64,000 nucleotides of DNA from DASSBG01 sp035699085 (GTDB lineage Bacteria; Pseudomonadota; Gammaproteobacteria; Xanthomonadales; Rhodanobacteraceae): the NCBI GenBank assembly GCA_035699085.1, contig DASSBG010000041.1, positions 1 to 64,000 on the forward strand. The letters are read 5' to 3'. The notes below the pieces were generated by a model. The model did no database searches. It saw nothing but the letters and a program-made list of their open reading frames with translations, and was not told the DNA's origin. The position numbers and the translations under genes were made by a program. The first letter of the stretch is position 1. The number at the start of each line of letters is the position of its first letter. Of this stretch, positions 39,497 through 46,921 are shown piece by piece.

Positions 39497-39975
39497 TCAA
39501 TGCTCCAGTTGGCGAACAATCCGTTGTGGATGTCGCGCAAAAAACCCGGAGCGTTCCCTGAGAACCGCGCTGCGAGCGATGTTGTATGCAGGTGCCTGTC
39601 GACGACAGGCTGCCCGGACCGTGATCACCTGCCGAGCGGACAGCAAGCGTGCCGGCGGTGGAACCGGGCGGCAACGCGTCTCGCAGAGGGAAATGCGGCA
39701 GGAGGATCAGCGGATCGCGGCCATTATAGCTGAAAAGCGGCGATGGGGAATGGGGACCGGGTACCGTTGGGCGCGTGACTGATGAGGCGGGACCCGGGAC
39801 CCGTAGAGCGCGGGCCCGACCATGCGGCCTTTTCGATGACGCGGCCGCGTAGCGCTCGCAGCTGCCGCTTGCGCTGGCGTCGCTTCGCGCCAAGGGAATG
39901 GGCATCGAGAATTCGAAATCGGGTGAGCGAACTCCGCCAGCTTTTGCCGCTCACCGCTCACTGCTGTCCGCTCAC
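39497..39975. other. 479-bp region: rhlE leader, promoter and repeats
   Basis: 39497-39722 is the probable 5' leader of rhlE and contains a perfect 17-bp palindrome at 39594-39610 (GCCTGTCG-A-CGACAGGC). 39723-39728 is the rhlE -10 element. 39740-39800 holds GGGAATGGGGACCGGG-type repeats and 39900-39970 contains CGCTCAC repeats that also occur near 50785. No ORF is credible. Confidence 0.55.
39723..39728 (-). promoter_or_regulatory. -10 element TATAAT of rhlE
   Basis: On the minus strand CAGCTATAATGG gives a perfect TATAAT hexamer. The -35 region is poor. Transcription from here gives a leader of about 220 nt, long enough for structural control as in cold-shock helicase mRNAs. Confidence 0.6.
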
Positions 39976-41349
39976 ATGCCGTCGCAGCTTGCACGGGAGG
40001 CGGCGGCGTGGAAAGCTGCGGCTGTCCCCGCCGCAGGTGCGCTTGTGCCCCGACCACTCGCGATCCGCCGCCAGCATCCGGCCGGCGTGCCGCCCGTGGC
40101 GCGCCGCGAGCTTTGGGCCTGGGCGATGTACGATTTCGCCAATTCCGGCTACACCACGGTGGTCATCACCGCGGTCTTCAACGCCTACTTTGTCGCGGTG
40201 GTTGCCGGCGGCGCATCGTGGGGCACGCTGGCATGGACGGCGGCGCTGTCGCTGTCGTACGCGCTGGTGGTCATCAGCGCACCGCTCCTCGGTGCCTGGG
40301 CCGATCTTCGCGCGCGCAAGAAGACGCTGCTCGTGGCGACCAGCGTGGTGTGCATCGTCGGTACCGCGGCGCTGGCCGCGTGCGGCCGTGGCGAGGTGGC
40401 GCTGGCAGTGTGCCTGGTGGTGATCACCAACACCGCCTATGGCACCGGTGAAAATCTGATCGCGGCGTTCCTGCCGGAACTGGCCGACCGCCAAGCCATG
40501 GGCAGGCTGTCCGGCTACGGCTGGGCACTCGGCTACGGCGGCGGGCTGCTGGTACTGGCCTTGTGCCTCGCATGGATCCAGGGCGCCGCCGCGCGCGGTG
40601 CCGGCACCAATGCCGCGGTGGCCGAGACCATGCTGATCACGGCGGCGGTGTTCCTGCTGGCGGCGCTGCCGACCTTCCTGCTGCTGCGCGAACGGGCCCG
40701 CCCGCAGCCCGCCGACGGTGTGTTGCGGCTGGCGTGGGACCGGGTGCGCAGCGCGCTCAGCGGCAGCCACGGTCTGCGTGACCTGCAGCGCTTCATGCTG
40801 TGCATCGTCTGTTACCAGGCCGGCGTCGCGACCGTGATCGCGATTGCCGCGATCTATACCCAGCAGGCGCTCGGTTTCACCACGGCGCAAAGCATCCGCC
40901 TGATCCTGGTGGTCAATGTCGCCGCCGCGGTCGGTGCGCTGGCTTTCGGCAGGGTGGAGGACCGGCTGGGTCACCGGGCGACCCTTGCAGTCGCGCTGCT
41001 GGGCTGGCTGCTGGCGATTGCGCTGCTGTGGGTCTCGCAGTCCGTCGTCGCGGTGTGGCTGGCTGCAAACCTCGCAGGCTTGTGCATGGGCGCCTCGCAG
41101 TCGAGCGGTCGCGCCCTGGTCGGCTACCTCTGCCCGCATGGACGGGAGGCCGAAGTCTTCGGGCTGTGGGGTCTCGCGGTAAAGCTGTCCTCGATCATCG
41201 GTCCGCTCGGCTACGGACTGATCGAGTGGCTGAGCGGGGGGAACCATCGTGCTGCGCTGCTGGCAACGGGCGCCTATTTCGTGCTGGGCCTTGTGCTGCT
41301 GGCGCGGGTCGACGTGCGCCGCGGCCATGCGCTGGCCGCCACCGCCTGA
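39976..41349 (+). CDS. MFS transporter of the UMF1/Atg22-like family
   Basis: A polytopic protein with about 12 hydrophobic segments. ELWAWAMYDFANSGYTTVV is the hallmark of the UMF1 (Atg22-like) family; GAWADLRARKK, TNTAYGTGENLIAAFLPELA, GALAFGRVEDRLGHR and GLCMGASQSSGRALV complete it. Substrates are mostly unknown; some relatives export amino acids. The start is doubtful: ATG 39976 lies in repeat-rich DNA, ATG 39898 is further upstream, and GTG 40087 or 40096 would begin just before the conserved segment, which is where related proteins begin. It converges with the NlpE-like gene after 15 bases. Confidence 0.85.
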   Translation: MPSQLAREAAAWKAAAVPAAGALVPRPLAIRRQHPAGVPPVARRELWAWAMYDFANSGYTTVVITAVFNAYFVAVVAGGASWGTLAWTAALSLSYALVVISAPLLGAWADLRARKKTLLVATSVVCIVGTAALAACGRGEVALAVCLVVITNTAYGTGENLIAAFLPELADRQAMGRLSGYGWALGYGGGLLVLALCLAWIQGAAARGAGTNAAVAETMLITAAVFLLAALPTFLLLRERARPQPADGVLRLAWDRVRSALSGSHGLRDLQRFMLCIVCYQAGVATVIAIAAIYTQQALGFTTAQSIRLILVVNVAAAVGALAFGRVEDRLGHRATLAVALLGWLLAIALLWVSQSVVAVWLAANLAGLCMGASQSSGRALVGYLCPHGREAEVFGLWGLAVKLSSIIGPLGYGLIEWLSGGNHRAALLATGAYFVLGLVLLARVDVRRGHALAATA

Positions 41350-41364
41350 CCACCGCAAGGCTTG

Positions 41365-41943
41365 TCACGGCGCGGCGTTCGCCCTGGCCAGCGCCCGCTC
41401 GTACATCGTGTGAAGGTCGAGGTCGCCGCCCGTCCGCTTGATGGTGAAATTGATACCCGAGGCCGGAGGCTTCCCGCTCCCGGCGACCAGGGTCAGGCTG
41501 CGGTCGTTCTCGACGCGCCAGGTGCGGCGGTCGGCCGGCCGGCCGGAGTCAAGGTGGATCAGCGCGACGTGGCCGTTGGTGCCGCTGCTGCCGTTGGCGA
41601 CGCTCATGGTCCAGCGCCCCGCGCTCATGAAGGCCTGAGTGCTGCGACCGATATAGGTTTGGCGCAGCACATAGCTGTTGTGGCCCAGCTCGTCGCGCTG
41701 CAGCAGCAACTGCGTCTCGACGCCACTGCAGTCGGCGCAAGGCAGGGTTCCTTCGTAGACCGCAACCTTGCTCTTCACCGGTTGCGGCGCGCTGGCCGCG
41801 GGCCCCGGCGCGCTGCGCGTTGCGGCCACACTGGCGCTCGCCACCGGGGCCGGCTGCTCCGGCGCCGGCGACGGGCCACAACCGGCAAGCATGGCGACGG
41901 CGAACATCGGCAGCGCGCAGCGGGGCAGGGCGGTGCATTTCAT
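41365..41943 (-). CDS. NlpE-like lipoprotein
   Basis: A 192-residue lipoprotein. The signal peptide ends MFAVAMLAGCGPSP (lipobox, Cys near 20), followed by a Pro/Ala-rich linker. VAVYEGTLPCADCSGVETQL (near residues 65-85) is the signature of the NlpE N-terminal domain with its CxxC pair; the strand-rich remainder includes WTMSVANGSSGTNG. NlpE senses lipoprotein trafficking and copper stress through Cpx in E. coli. No Cpx genes are in the window. Only the N-terminal domain is present, which is common outside enterics. Confidence 0.82.
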   Translation of the reverse strand: MKCTALPRCALPMFAVAMLAGCGPSPAPEQPAPVASASVAATRSAPGPAASAPQPVKSKVAVYEGTLPCADCSGVETQLLLQRDELGHNSYVLRQTYIGRSTQAFMSAGRWTMSVANGSSGTNGHVALIHLDSGRPADRRTWRVENDRSLTLVAGSGKPPASGINFTIKRTGGDLDLHTMYERALARANAAP

Positions 41944-42248
41944 GGCGTGATCCCGGAGAAGCGAAGGGCCGAACTGTGCCACAGCCGCGCGCACCCGAGG
42001 ATGAACCGGCCGCGGCTTGCCGGCTACCGTACGGCAGGCCGGCCGTCCACGGCCCACCGTCCACCCGGATCCGGACTCGATCGCGTTGCTCCCGGTGCCT
42101 CGCGCTGCCGGTCAGCGCCCGGCAAGTGATTGATCGTGGAAGGGCTAATGGTTCGTAAGGAAACCGTCACGCGGCCGTAAAGACGTGTGGCTTGGCGGCG
42201 TGCCCCAATGCCGCCGCCATGAGGCCAGTCGACGCGCGCAGGCGCAGG
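41944..42248. other. 305-bp divergent gap
   Basis: It separates the NlpE-like gene from the Cys-repeat protein. It contains TGATTGATCGTGGAAGGGCTAATGG near 42127-42150, the least GC-rich part and probably the promoter area of the plus-strand gene. No ORF or clear -35/-10 pair was found. Confidence 0.45.
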
Positions 42249-43628
42249 ATGAATCACATGTACGTCACCAGGAGTCGCGGCCGCGAAGGCGACCGCGGGT
42301 TGCCGTTGATCGCGCTGGGCGGGTTGCTGCTGGCCGCGCTGTTGCCGGGGCAGGCGCGTGCGCAGGACGACGGCGACATCATCTTCCAGTCCGGTTTTGA
42401 AGGCCCGGTCCTGGAGCTGGCCGCCATCGCGCCTGATCCCGCATACGGCGGCACGGACCCGACGGTGAGAACCGGTCCGGACGGCATCGTGCACCTCATC
42501 TACGCAGGCGAGGACGGCCAGGCGAACGAGCCGGTGCGCTACGGGGAATGCGCCGGGAACTGTTCCACGGTTGCCAACTGGCATTTCATCACGCTGGGCA
42601 CCTATGGTTCGCTGGGGCTTGGCGGGTCGCCGCGACTGGCGCTGGATGCCGCAGGGCACCCGCGTGTCCTGTGGTATTCGCAAGCCGAGGTGGCGGGCAC
42701 CGGCGCCTATGTCTACGGCCAGTGCGATGGCAACTGCACCAGCGCCGCAAACTGGACCATCCTGGCCGTCGCCAGCTACGCGGATGGCATGGCCTTTCCG
42801 CTGACCGGCAAGGGATTCGCCGTCGATCCCGCGGGGCACCCGGCGTTTGTCTTCCAGGACGCGTTCACCGGAGTCCAATACGCCAGTTGCAACAACGCCT
42901 GTACCTCGGCCGCCAACTGGTATGCCACGGCGATCAACCTCAGTTCGGACGCGGACCTCAGCTTTGCCGCCACCGGCAAGCCGCGCGTGATCTACACCAC
43001 CACCGACACCAATACGCTCAACACCGATCTGGCGTACGCCGCCTGTGACACAAACTGCGGCAACGCAGCCAACTGGAGCGTGACGGGCCTGGCGGAGGTT
43101 GCCAGCGGAATCGTTTCGGTGCCGCACGCAGCGGCCCTGACCGCGGCGGGGATGCCGCGCATGGCCTACTACGTAAACAACATGCTGGCGATCGGCGGTT
43201 GCGATGGCAATTGCGGCACGCTCGCCAGCTGGGGCGGGGCCATGACGACCTTGCCGAAACATGCCGGGTACAAGGGGGTCGCCCTCGCGCTGAACAGCGT
43301 CGACGCCCCATTGCTCGCCTACGGCGGGTCGCCGGACGGGGTCTCGGACGACAGCGCCAACGTGGCGGCATGCACTGCCGATTGCTACGGCTCCGCGCCT
43401 GCGTGGACCAACGTAGTAATCGAAACGGCTGCCGACATTCCGACGCCGGCGCCCGATCCCTGTGGCACAGGCGACTCGTTCTGGCAGGTCGGGACCGACC
43501 CGTCGATGGCAATCGACACCGTGGCGCACATCGCCTACGAAAGCTATTCCTACGCCACCTGCCCGGACGGCGAAGGTGGCAAGTACGTCACCACCATCGA
43601 TGGTCCGATCCGGTATGCGGAGCGATGA
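42249..43628 (+). CDS. Exported protein with six Cys-pair/NW repeats
   Basis: A 459-residue protein of unknown function. A signal peptide (LGGLLLAALLPGQARAQDDG) is followed by DIIFQSGFEGP, the I-F-x-x-G-F-E motif, then six degenerate 50-75-residue repeats. Each has a Cys pair and mostly an NW: YGECAGNCSTVANWHFI, YGQCDGNCTSAANW, YASCNNACTSAANW, YAACDTNCGNAANW, IGGCDGNCGTLASW and VAACTADCYGSAPAW. The spacing CxxxC suggests one disulfide per repeat; the DxxGHP...W context resembles blade-like beta repeats. A start at ATG 42249 is chosen; ATG 42258 is alternative. It may be secreted. Codon usage is like neighbours. Confidence 0.75.
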   Translation: MNHMYVTRSRGREGDRGLPLIALGGLLLAALLPGQARAQDDGDIIFQSGFEGPVLELAAIAPDPAYGGTDPTVRTGPDGIVHLIYAGEDGQANEPVRYGECAGNCSTVANWHFITLGTYGSLGLGGSPRLALDAAGHPRVLWYSQAEVAGTGAYVYGQCDGNCTSAANWTILAVASYADGMAFPLTGKGFAVDPAGHPAFVFQDAFTGVQYASCNNACTSAANWYATAINLSSDADLSFAATGKPRVIYTTTDTNTLNTDLAYAACDTNCGNAANWSVTGLAEVASGIVSVPHAAALTAAGMPRMAYYVNNMLAIGGCDGNCGTLASWGGAMTTLPKHAGYKGVALALNSVDAPLLAYGGSPDGVSDDSANVAACTADCYGSAPAWTNVVIETAADIPTPAPDPCGTGDSFWQVGTDPSMAIDTVAHIAYESYSYATCPDGEGGKYVTTIDGPIRYAER

Positions 43629-44132
43629 GCGACCCGAACAGCCCGCGCCGCAAGGTCTCCCTGCAGCGGATGCCGGTGGCGCCGCATGGCCCGCAGAGAC
43701 CATCTGGCGCCCGCGGCTGCTCGACCTGTTTCACTTTCCCGGTGCGCGGCCCGCTGTGGCATGCGGAGCGCTGAGGCGATGCCAGCGAGGAGGACATGCC
43801 GGGCCGGCACCGGGATCCTCGCCCACGGCGACAGCGTTGCCGCCGTGGCGCGTGCTGCTGCCGACCCCTGCAACCGCATCGGCAGCGCCGTCATGGTTGC
43901 CGTCGCCGTGGAGCCCGTTGTCGCGGACGCCTCGCGCGGCTGGTGCAAGGCCAGCTCTTCGAGCGAGTAATGGTCCGGCGCCGTGATCCCTACCGCGAGG
44001 CACTGCAGGGCCGCGGCCTTCCGCAGCGACGCGTGCCCTTGCCGCTGGTTCGCCAGCCACAGGACCCGGCAAGCCCGCGACCCGCCAGCGCGCCACCGGC
44101 CACTTCCCGGTCGCGAACCAAGGAGAACCCGC
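43629..44132. other. 504-bp gap without a supported gene
   Basis: Between the Cys-repeat protein and the FG-GAP-like protein. A 49-codon frame (43625-43774) overlaps the upstream stop by four bases but has no ribosome-binding site or recognisable product. AAGGAGA at 44120-44126 is the ribosome-binding site of the downstream gene. Otherwise I see nothing. Confidence 0.5.
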
Positions 44133-45503
44133 ATGAGCCACGCTCCTCGTCGTAGCCCGGTACTTGCCGACCTTGGTCGCAGTGTGGCCATCGCTGCCGC
44201 AATGCTCGCCGCATGGGTCCCTGCATCTGCGGCCGCAGCAGGCCTGACCTGGGCCGACCAGCGGGTGACACCAGGCGGTCCCGCGGGCGCTTTTGGCAAT
44301 GCCGCTGCGATCGACGGCGACGTGGCCCTTGTCGGCGCGCCGTTTGCCGCGCTCGGGGGCAACGCTGACCAGGGCCTGCTCTACGTCTACCACCGTGACC
44401 GGACCAGCGGCGTCTGGTCGCAGGTCGCCGCGCTCACCGGCAGCGGCACGACCGCCGGCTCCGAGTTCGGCACGTCGGTCGCGATCGATGGTCGCTACGT
44501 GATCGTTGGTGCGCCGGCCAGCGGCAATGGTGGCGACGGGAGCGCTTACATCTTTGAACGCGAAGGCCTGGGCATCTGGGTCGAGAAGCAACGGGTGCAG
44601 GCGCCCGCCGTGGGCGCCGGCGGTCGGTTTGGCGACGCCGTGGCGATATCGGGCCCGGGCAATCCGGGCGTGCCCCAGGACGTGCGTATCGTGATCGGGG
44701 CGGACGGCCATGACCACGGCGTGGACATGCCGGACAGCGGCGCGATCTACAGTGGCCTGGCAAGCATCGTCGATGGTGCGCTGCAGGCGTTCCCGGCGCT
44801 CGCGCAGTGGGAAAGCGATGCGCCGGCGGCCAATGGGCTGTTCGGCGCATCGCTGGCGCTCTATCGGGCGCCCCAAGGCACCATGAAGCCCTCCACGATT
44901 GGCTATCTCCTGGTAGGCGAGCCGGGCAGCGGAGCCGTCGGCGTGTTCCGGCTGTACCTGGATTACGTCGACGGCAACTCGTTTCAGTTCGAGCAGCGCC
45001 TGCAACTGGCGGACGCGGTCGACAGCAGCACGCCGGTGAATTTCGGCTACGCGATCGGCATGTCCCGCGATGGCTACCGGGCCGCGATCAGTGCACCGTC
45101 CGAAACCGATGGCGCGCGACCATCGCGCGTCGCCGTGTTCGACCTGTCAACGGACGACTGGCAGTGGCATCAGGACGCGTTGCTGCCTCCGGGGGCCGCC
45201 GAGAATGACTATTTCGGCCGCAGCCTTTCCTTCGGCCATGGCTGGCTGCTTGTGGGGGTGCCGTGGTACGACGGGCTCGGCTACAACACCGGCGCCGGCA
45301 TGGTGTTCGGGGAGAGCGGCGGAGGCTGGAGCCTGGTCAGGACCTTGCAGACGGAGCCGGGCCATGGCGCGTCGCTGGGCGCTGCGGCCGCAATCACCAC
45401 GGACGGCACGGTGTTGCTTGGCGCCTCGATCGCGCAGAGCGCACACTTCTACACCAGCGATGACGAGATCTTCGCCGCCGGCTTCGACGGCGACGGCCCC
45501 TGA
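44133..45503 (+). CDS. Exported FG-GAP/beta-propeller repeat protein
   Basis: A 456-residue exported protein. The signal peptide ends VPASAAAAGLTWADQ. At least six repeats of the FG-GAP-like pattern F-G-x-(S/A)-x-A-I-x-G-x-x-x-x-V-G-A-P are visible: GAFGNAAAIDGDVALVGAP, SEFGTSVAIDGRYVIVGAP, GRFGDAVAISG, NGLFGASLALYR and YFGRSLSFGHGWLLVGVPW. The pattern builds an integrin-type propeller. The protein ends DDEIFAAGFDGDGP, again the I-F-x-x-G-F motif, here at the C-terminus. AAGGAGA precedes the ATG. It may be secreted or surface-attached; function unknown. Confidence 0.8.
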   Translation: MSHAPRRSPVLADLGRSVAIAAAMLAAWVPASAAAAGLTWADQRVTPGGPAGAFGNAAAIDGDVALVGAPFAALGGNADQGLLYVYHRDRTSGVWSQVAALTGSGTTAGSEFGTSVAIDGRYVIVGAPASGNGGDGSAYIFEREGLGIWVEKQRVQAPAVGAGGRFGDAVAISGPGNPGVPQDVRIVIGADGHDHGVDMPDSGAIYSGLASIVDGALQAFPALAQWESDAPAANGLFGASLALYRAPQGTMKPSTIGYLLVGEPGSGAVGVFRLYLDYVDGNSFQFEQRLQLADAVDSSTPVNFGYAIGMSRDGYRAAISAPSETDGARPSRVAVFDLSTDDWQWHQDALLPPGAAENDYFGRSLSFGHGWLLVGVPWYDGLGYNTGAGMVFGESGGGWSLVRTLQTEPGHGASLGAAAAITTDGTVLLGASIAQSAHFYTSDDEIFAAGFDGDGP

Positions 45504-45527
45504 ATCCGGGGTGCCTGCCGAACGCGC

Positions 45528-46199
45528 TCAGCGGGCGCGGCGTGCGACGACGAGGTAGCTGTTGTAGGGCGTGCGGCCCCAGAGCGGCGACAGCTCCACG
45601 CTGAGGCCATGCCCTTGCAGTGGCCCGACGATTTCCTCGCGGCTGGGGAAACGGTGGCCCGAGGCGCGCATCCAGCCCGTCCAGTGCAGGATTTTTTCCT
45701 CCAGCATCGTTGCGTGGTAGCGCCACGAACGGTCGCGCAGGCAGTTGCGGATCATCAGGATGCCGCCGGGCGCCACGCGCGCCGCCGCGGCTTCCAGCAC
45801 CGTCGCCTGCAGCGGGTAGGGCATGTAGTGCAGTGCATCGAGCAACGCGACATTGCCGGCAAACTCGGGCAGCGAACCGGCGTCGGCTTGCATGAAGCGC
45901 ATGTTCGGGTAGTGCCGCGCGACGATCGCGGTGGCGCTGGCGATCTTGCGCGGGTCGTTGTCCACACCGAGGTAGTCGCGCCGCTGCCCGTGTTCGTCCA
46001 GGTACATCCCAAGCAGGCCCATGCCGCAGCCGATGTCGAGCAGCGGCAGGCGATTGTCGCGAAACACCTGCTCGGCGGCGATGTACAGCGGGTCAATGCG
46101 CAGCTTGCCGCGCACGTAGCGGGTCTCCCAGCCATCGGCGAAGTGGCCGGCGAGGCGGCGATGGATGGCGCTGGTGTCGATGGCTTCGGCGGTATTCAT
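45528..46199 (-). CDS. SAM-dependent methyltransferase (class I)
   Basis: A 223-residue enzyme. LPLLDIGCGMGLLGMYLDEH (near residues 53-72) is the SAM-binding motif I; YLGVDNDPRKI is motif II and ALLDALHYMPYP is the post-II region. It lies within the large methyltransferase fold; the substrate is not predictable. The ATG at 46199 follows GCTACACTGGCGGCC, so the message may be leaderless. The gene is downstream of the dioxygenase gene on the same strand with an 81-bp gap. Confidence 0.85.
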   Translation of the reverse strand: MNTAEAIDTSAIHRRLAGHFADGWETRYVRGKLRIDPLYIAAEQVFRDNRLPLLDIGCGMGLLGMYLDEHGQRRDYLGVDNDPRKIASATAIVARHYPNMRFMQADAGSLPEFAGNVALLDALHYMPYPLQATVLEAAAARVAPGGILMIRNCLRDRSWRYHATMLEEKILHWTGWMRASGHRFPSREEIVGPLQGHGLSVELSPLWGRTPYNSYLVVARRAR

Positions 46200-46206
46200 G
46201 GCCGCC

Positions 46207-46212
46207 AGTGTA
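46207..46212 (-). promoter_or_regulatory. -10 element TACACT of the methyltransferase gene
   Basis: CCGCTACACTGGCGGCCATG: the -10 ends seven bases before the ATG at 46199. This is the leaderless geometry seen at orn. Confidence 0.5.
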
Positions 46213-46280
46213 GCGGCTTTGGGCCCGCTGGCTGCCAACCGCCGGGTGCCGGCAGGGCGGCGCCTGCGCTGCGGTGCCGC

Positions 46281-46793
46281 TCAGCCGCGACCCGGTTGCA
46301 CATGGCCGCAGGCGTCGCAGGTGCGCGTCTCCAGCGAGCCGAAGTAGCGGTCGAACACCGGCGGAAAATCGCGCTCGATACTCTGCAGCACGAAGTATTC
46401 CTCGTACAACTTGTGGTTGCACTGCTCGCAGAACCAAAGCAGCCCATCCTTTTCGTGCGGCAGCCGGCGGCGCTCGATCACCAGGCCGATGGAGCCGGCC
46501 ATGCGCTGCGGCGAATGCGGCACGTGCGGCGGCAGGTAGAACAACTCGCCGCCGCGGATCGGGATATCGCGCGCACGGCCCTCGTCCTGTACCTTCAGCA
46601 CCATCTCGCCCTCAAGCTGGTGGAAGAATTCCGGGCCTTCGTCCCAGTGGTAGTCGGTGCGCGCGTTGGGGCCACCGACGATCATGATGATGAAGTCGCC
46701 GTCGACGATGCACTTGTTGCCGACGGGTGGCTTCAGCAGGTGGCGGTGCTCGTCGACCCAGCGGTCGAGGTTGATGGGCGGAATCAGGGCCAT
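46281..46793 (-). CDS. nbaC: 3-Hydroxyanthranilate 3,4-dioxygenase
   Basis: A 170-residue cupin enzyme that opens the ring of 3-hydroxyanthranilate in the kynurenine route of tryptophan degradation or quinolinate synthesis. TDYHWDEGPEFFHQLEGEM supplies the Fe(II) ligands (His, Glu, His). LWFCEQCNHKLYEEY and RTCDACGHVQPG form a rubredoxin-like site (two CxxC) of the bacterial type. GGGAG precedes the ATG. No other kynurenine-pathway gene is adjacent, which is unusual. The gene follows parE with a 128-bp gap. Confidence 0.95.
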   Translation of the reverse strand: MALIPPINLDRWVDEHRHLLKPPVGNKCIVDGDFIIMIVGGPNARTDYHWDEGPEFFHQLEGEMVLKVQDEGRARDIPIRGGELFYLPPHVPHSPQRMAGSIGLVIERRRLPHEKDGLLWFCEQCNHKLYEEYFVLQSIERDFPPVFDRYFGSLETRTCDACGHVQPGRG

Positions 46794-46921
46794 GGCAGGC
46801 TCCCGGCAGCTTTCGTTCAACCATACCGCGATCGGGCTCCGATGTGGAAGCGCAAGGCCGCGAAGGTCGAGGGCGACCGCGCGTCGCTTGGTTCGAATCC
46901 CGAATCGCGAATCACGGCCTC

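Noticed and set aside
39539..39560. Attenuator in the rhlE leader
   Set aside because: There is a run of six U residues, but no stable stem immediately before it.
43625..43774. 49-codon frame overlapping the stop of the Cys-repeat gene
   Set aside because: No ribosome-binding site or recognisable product; mentioned only in the gap entry.
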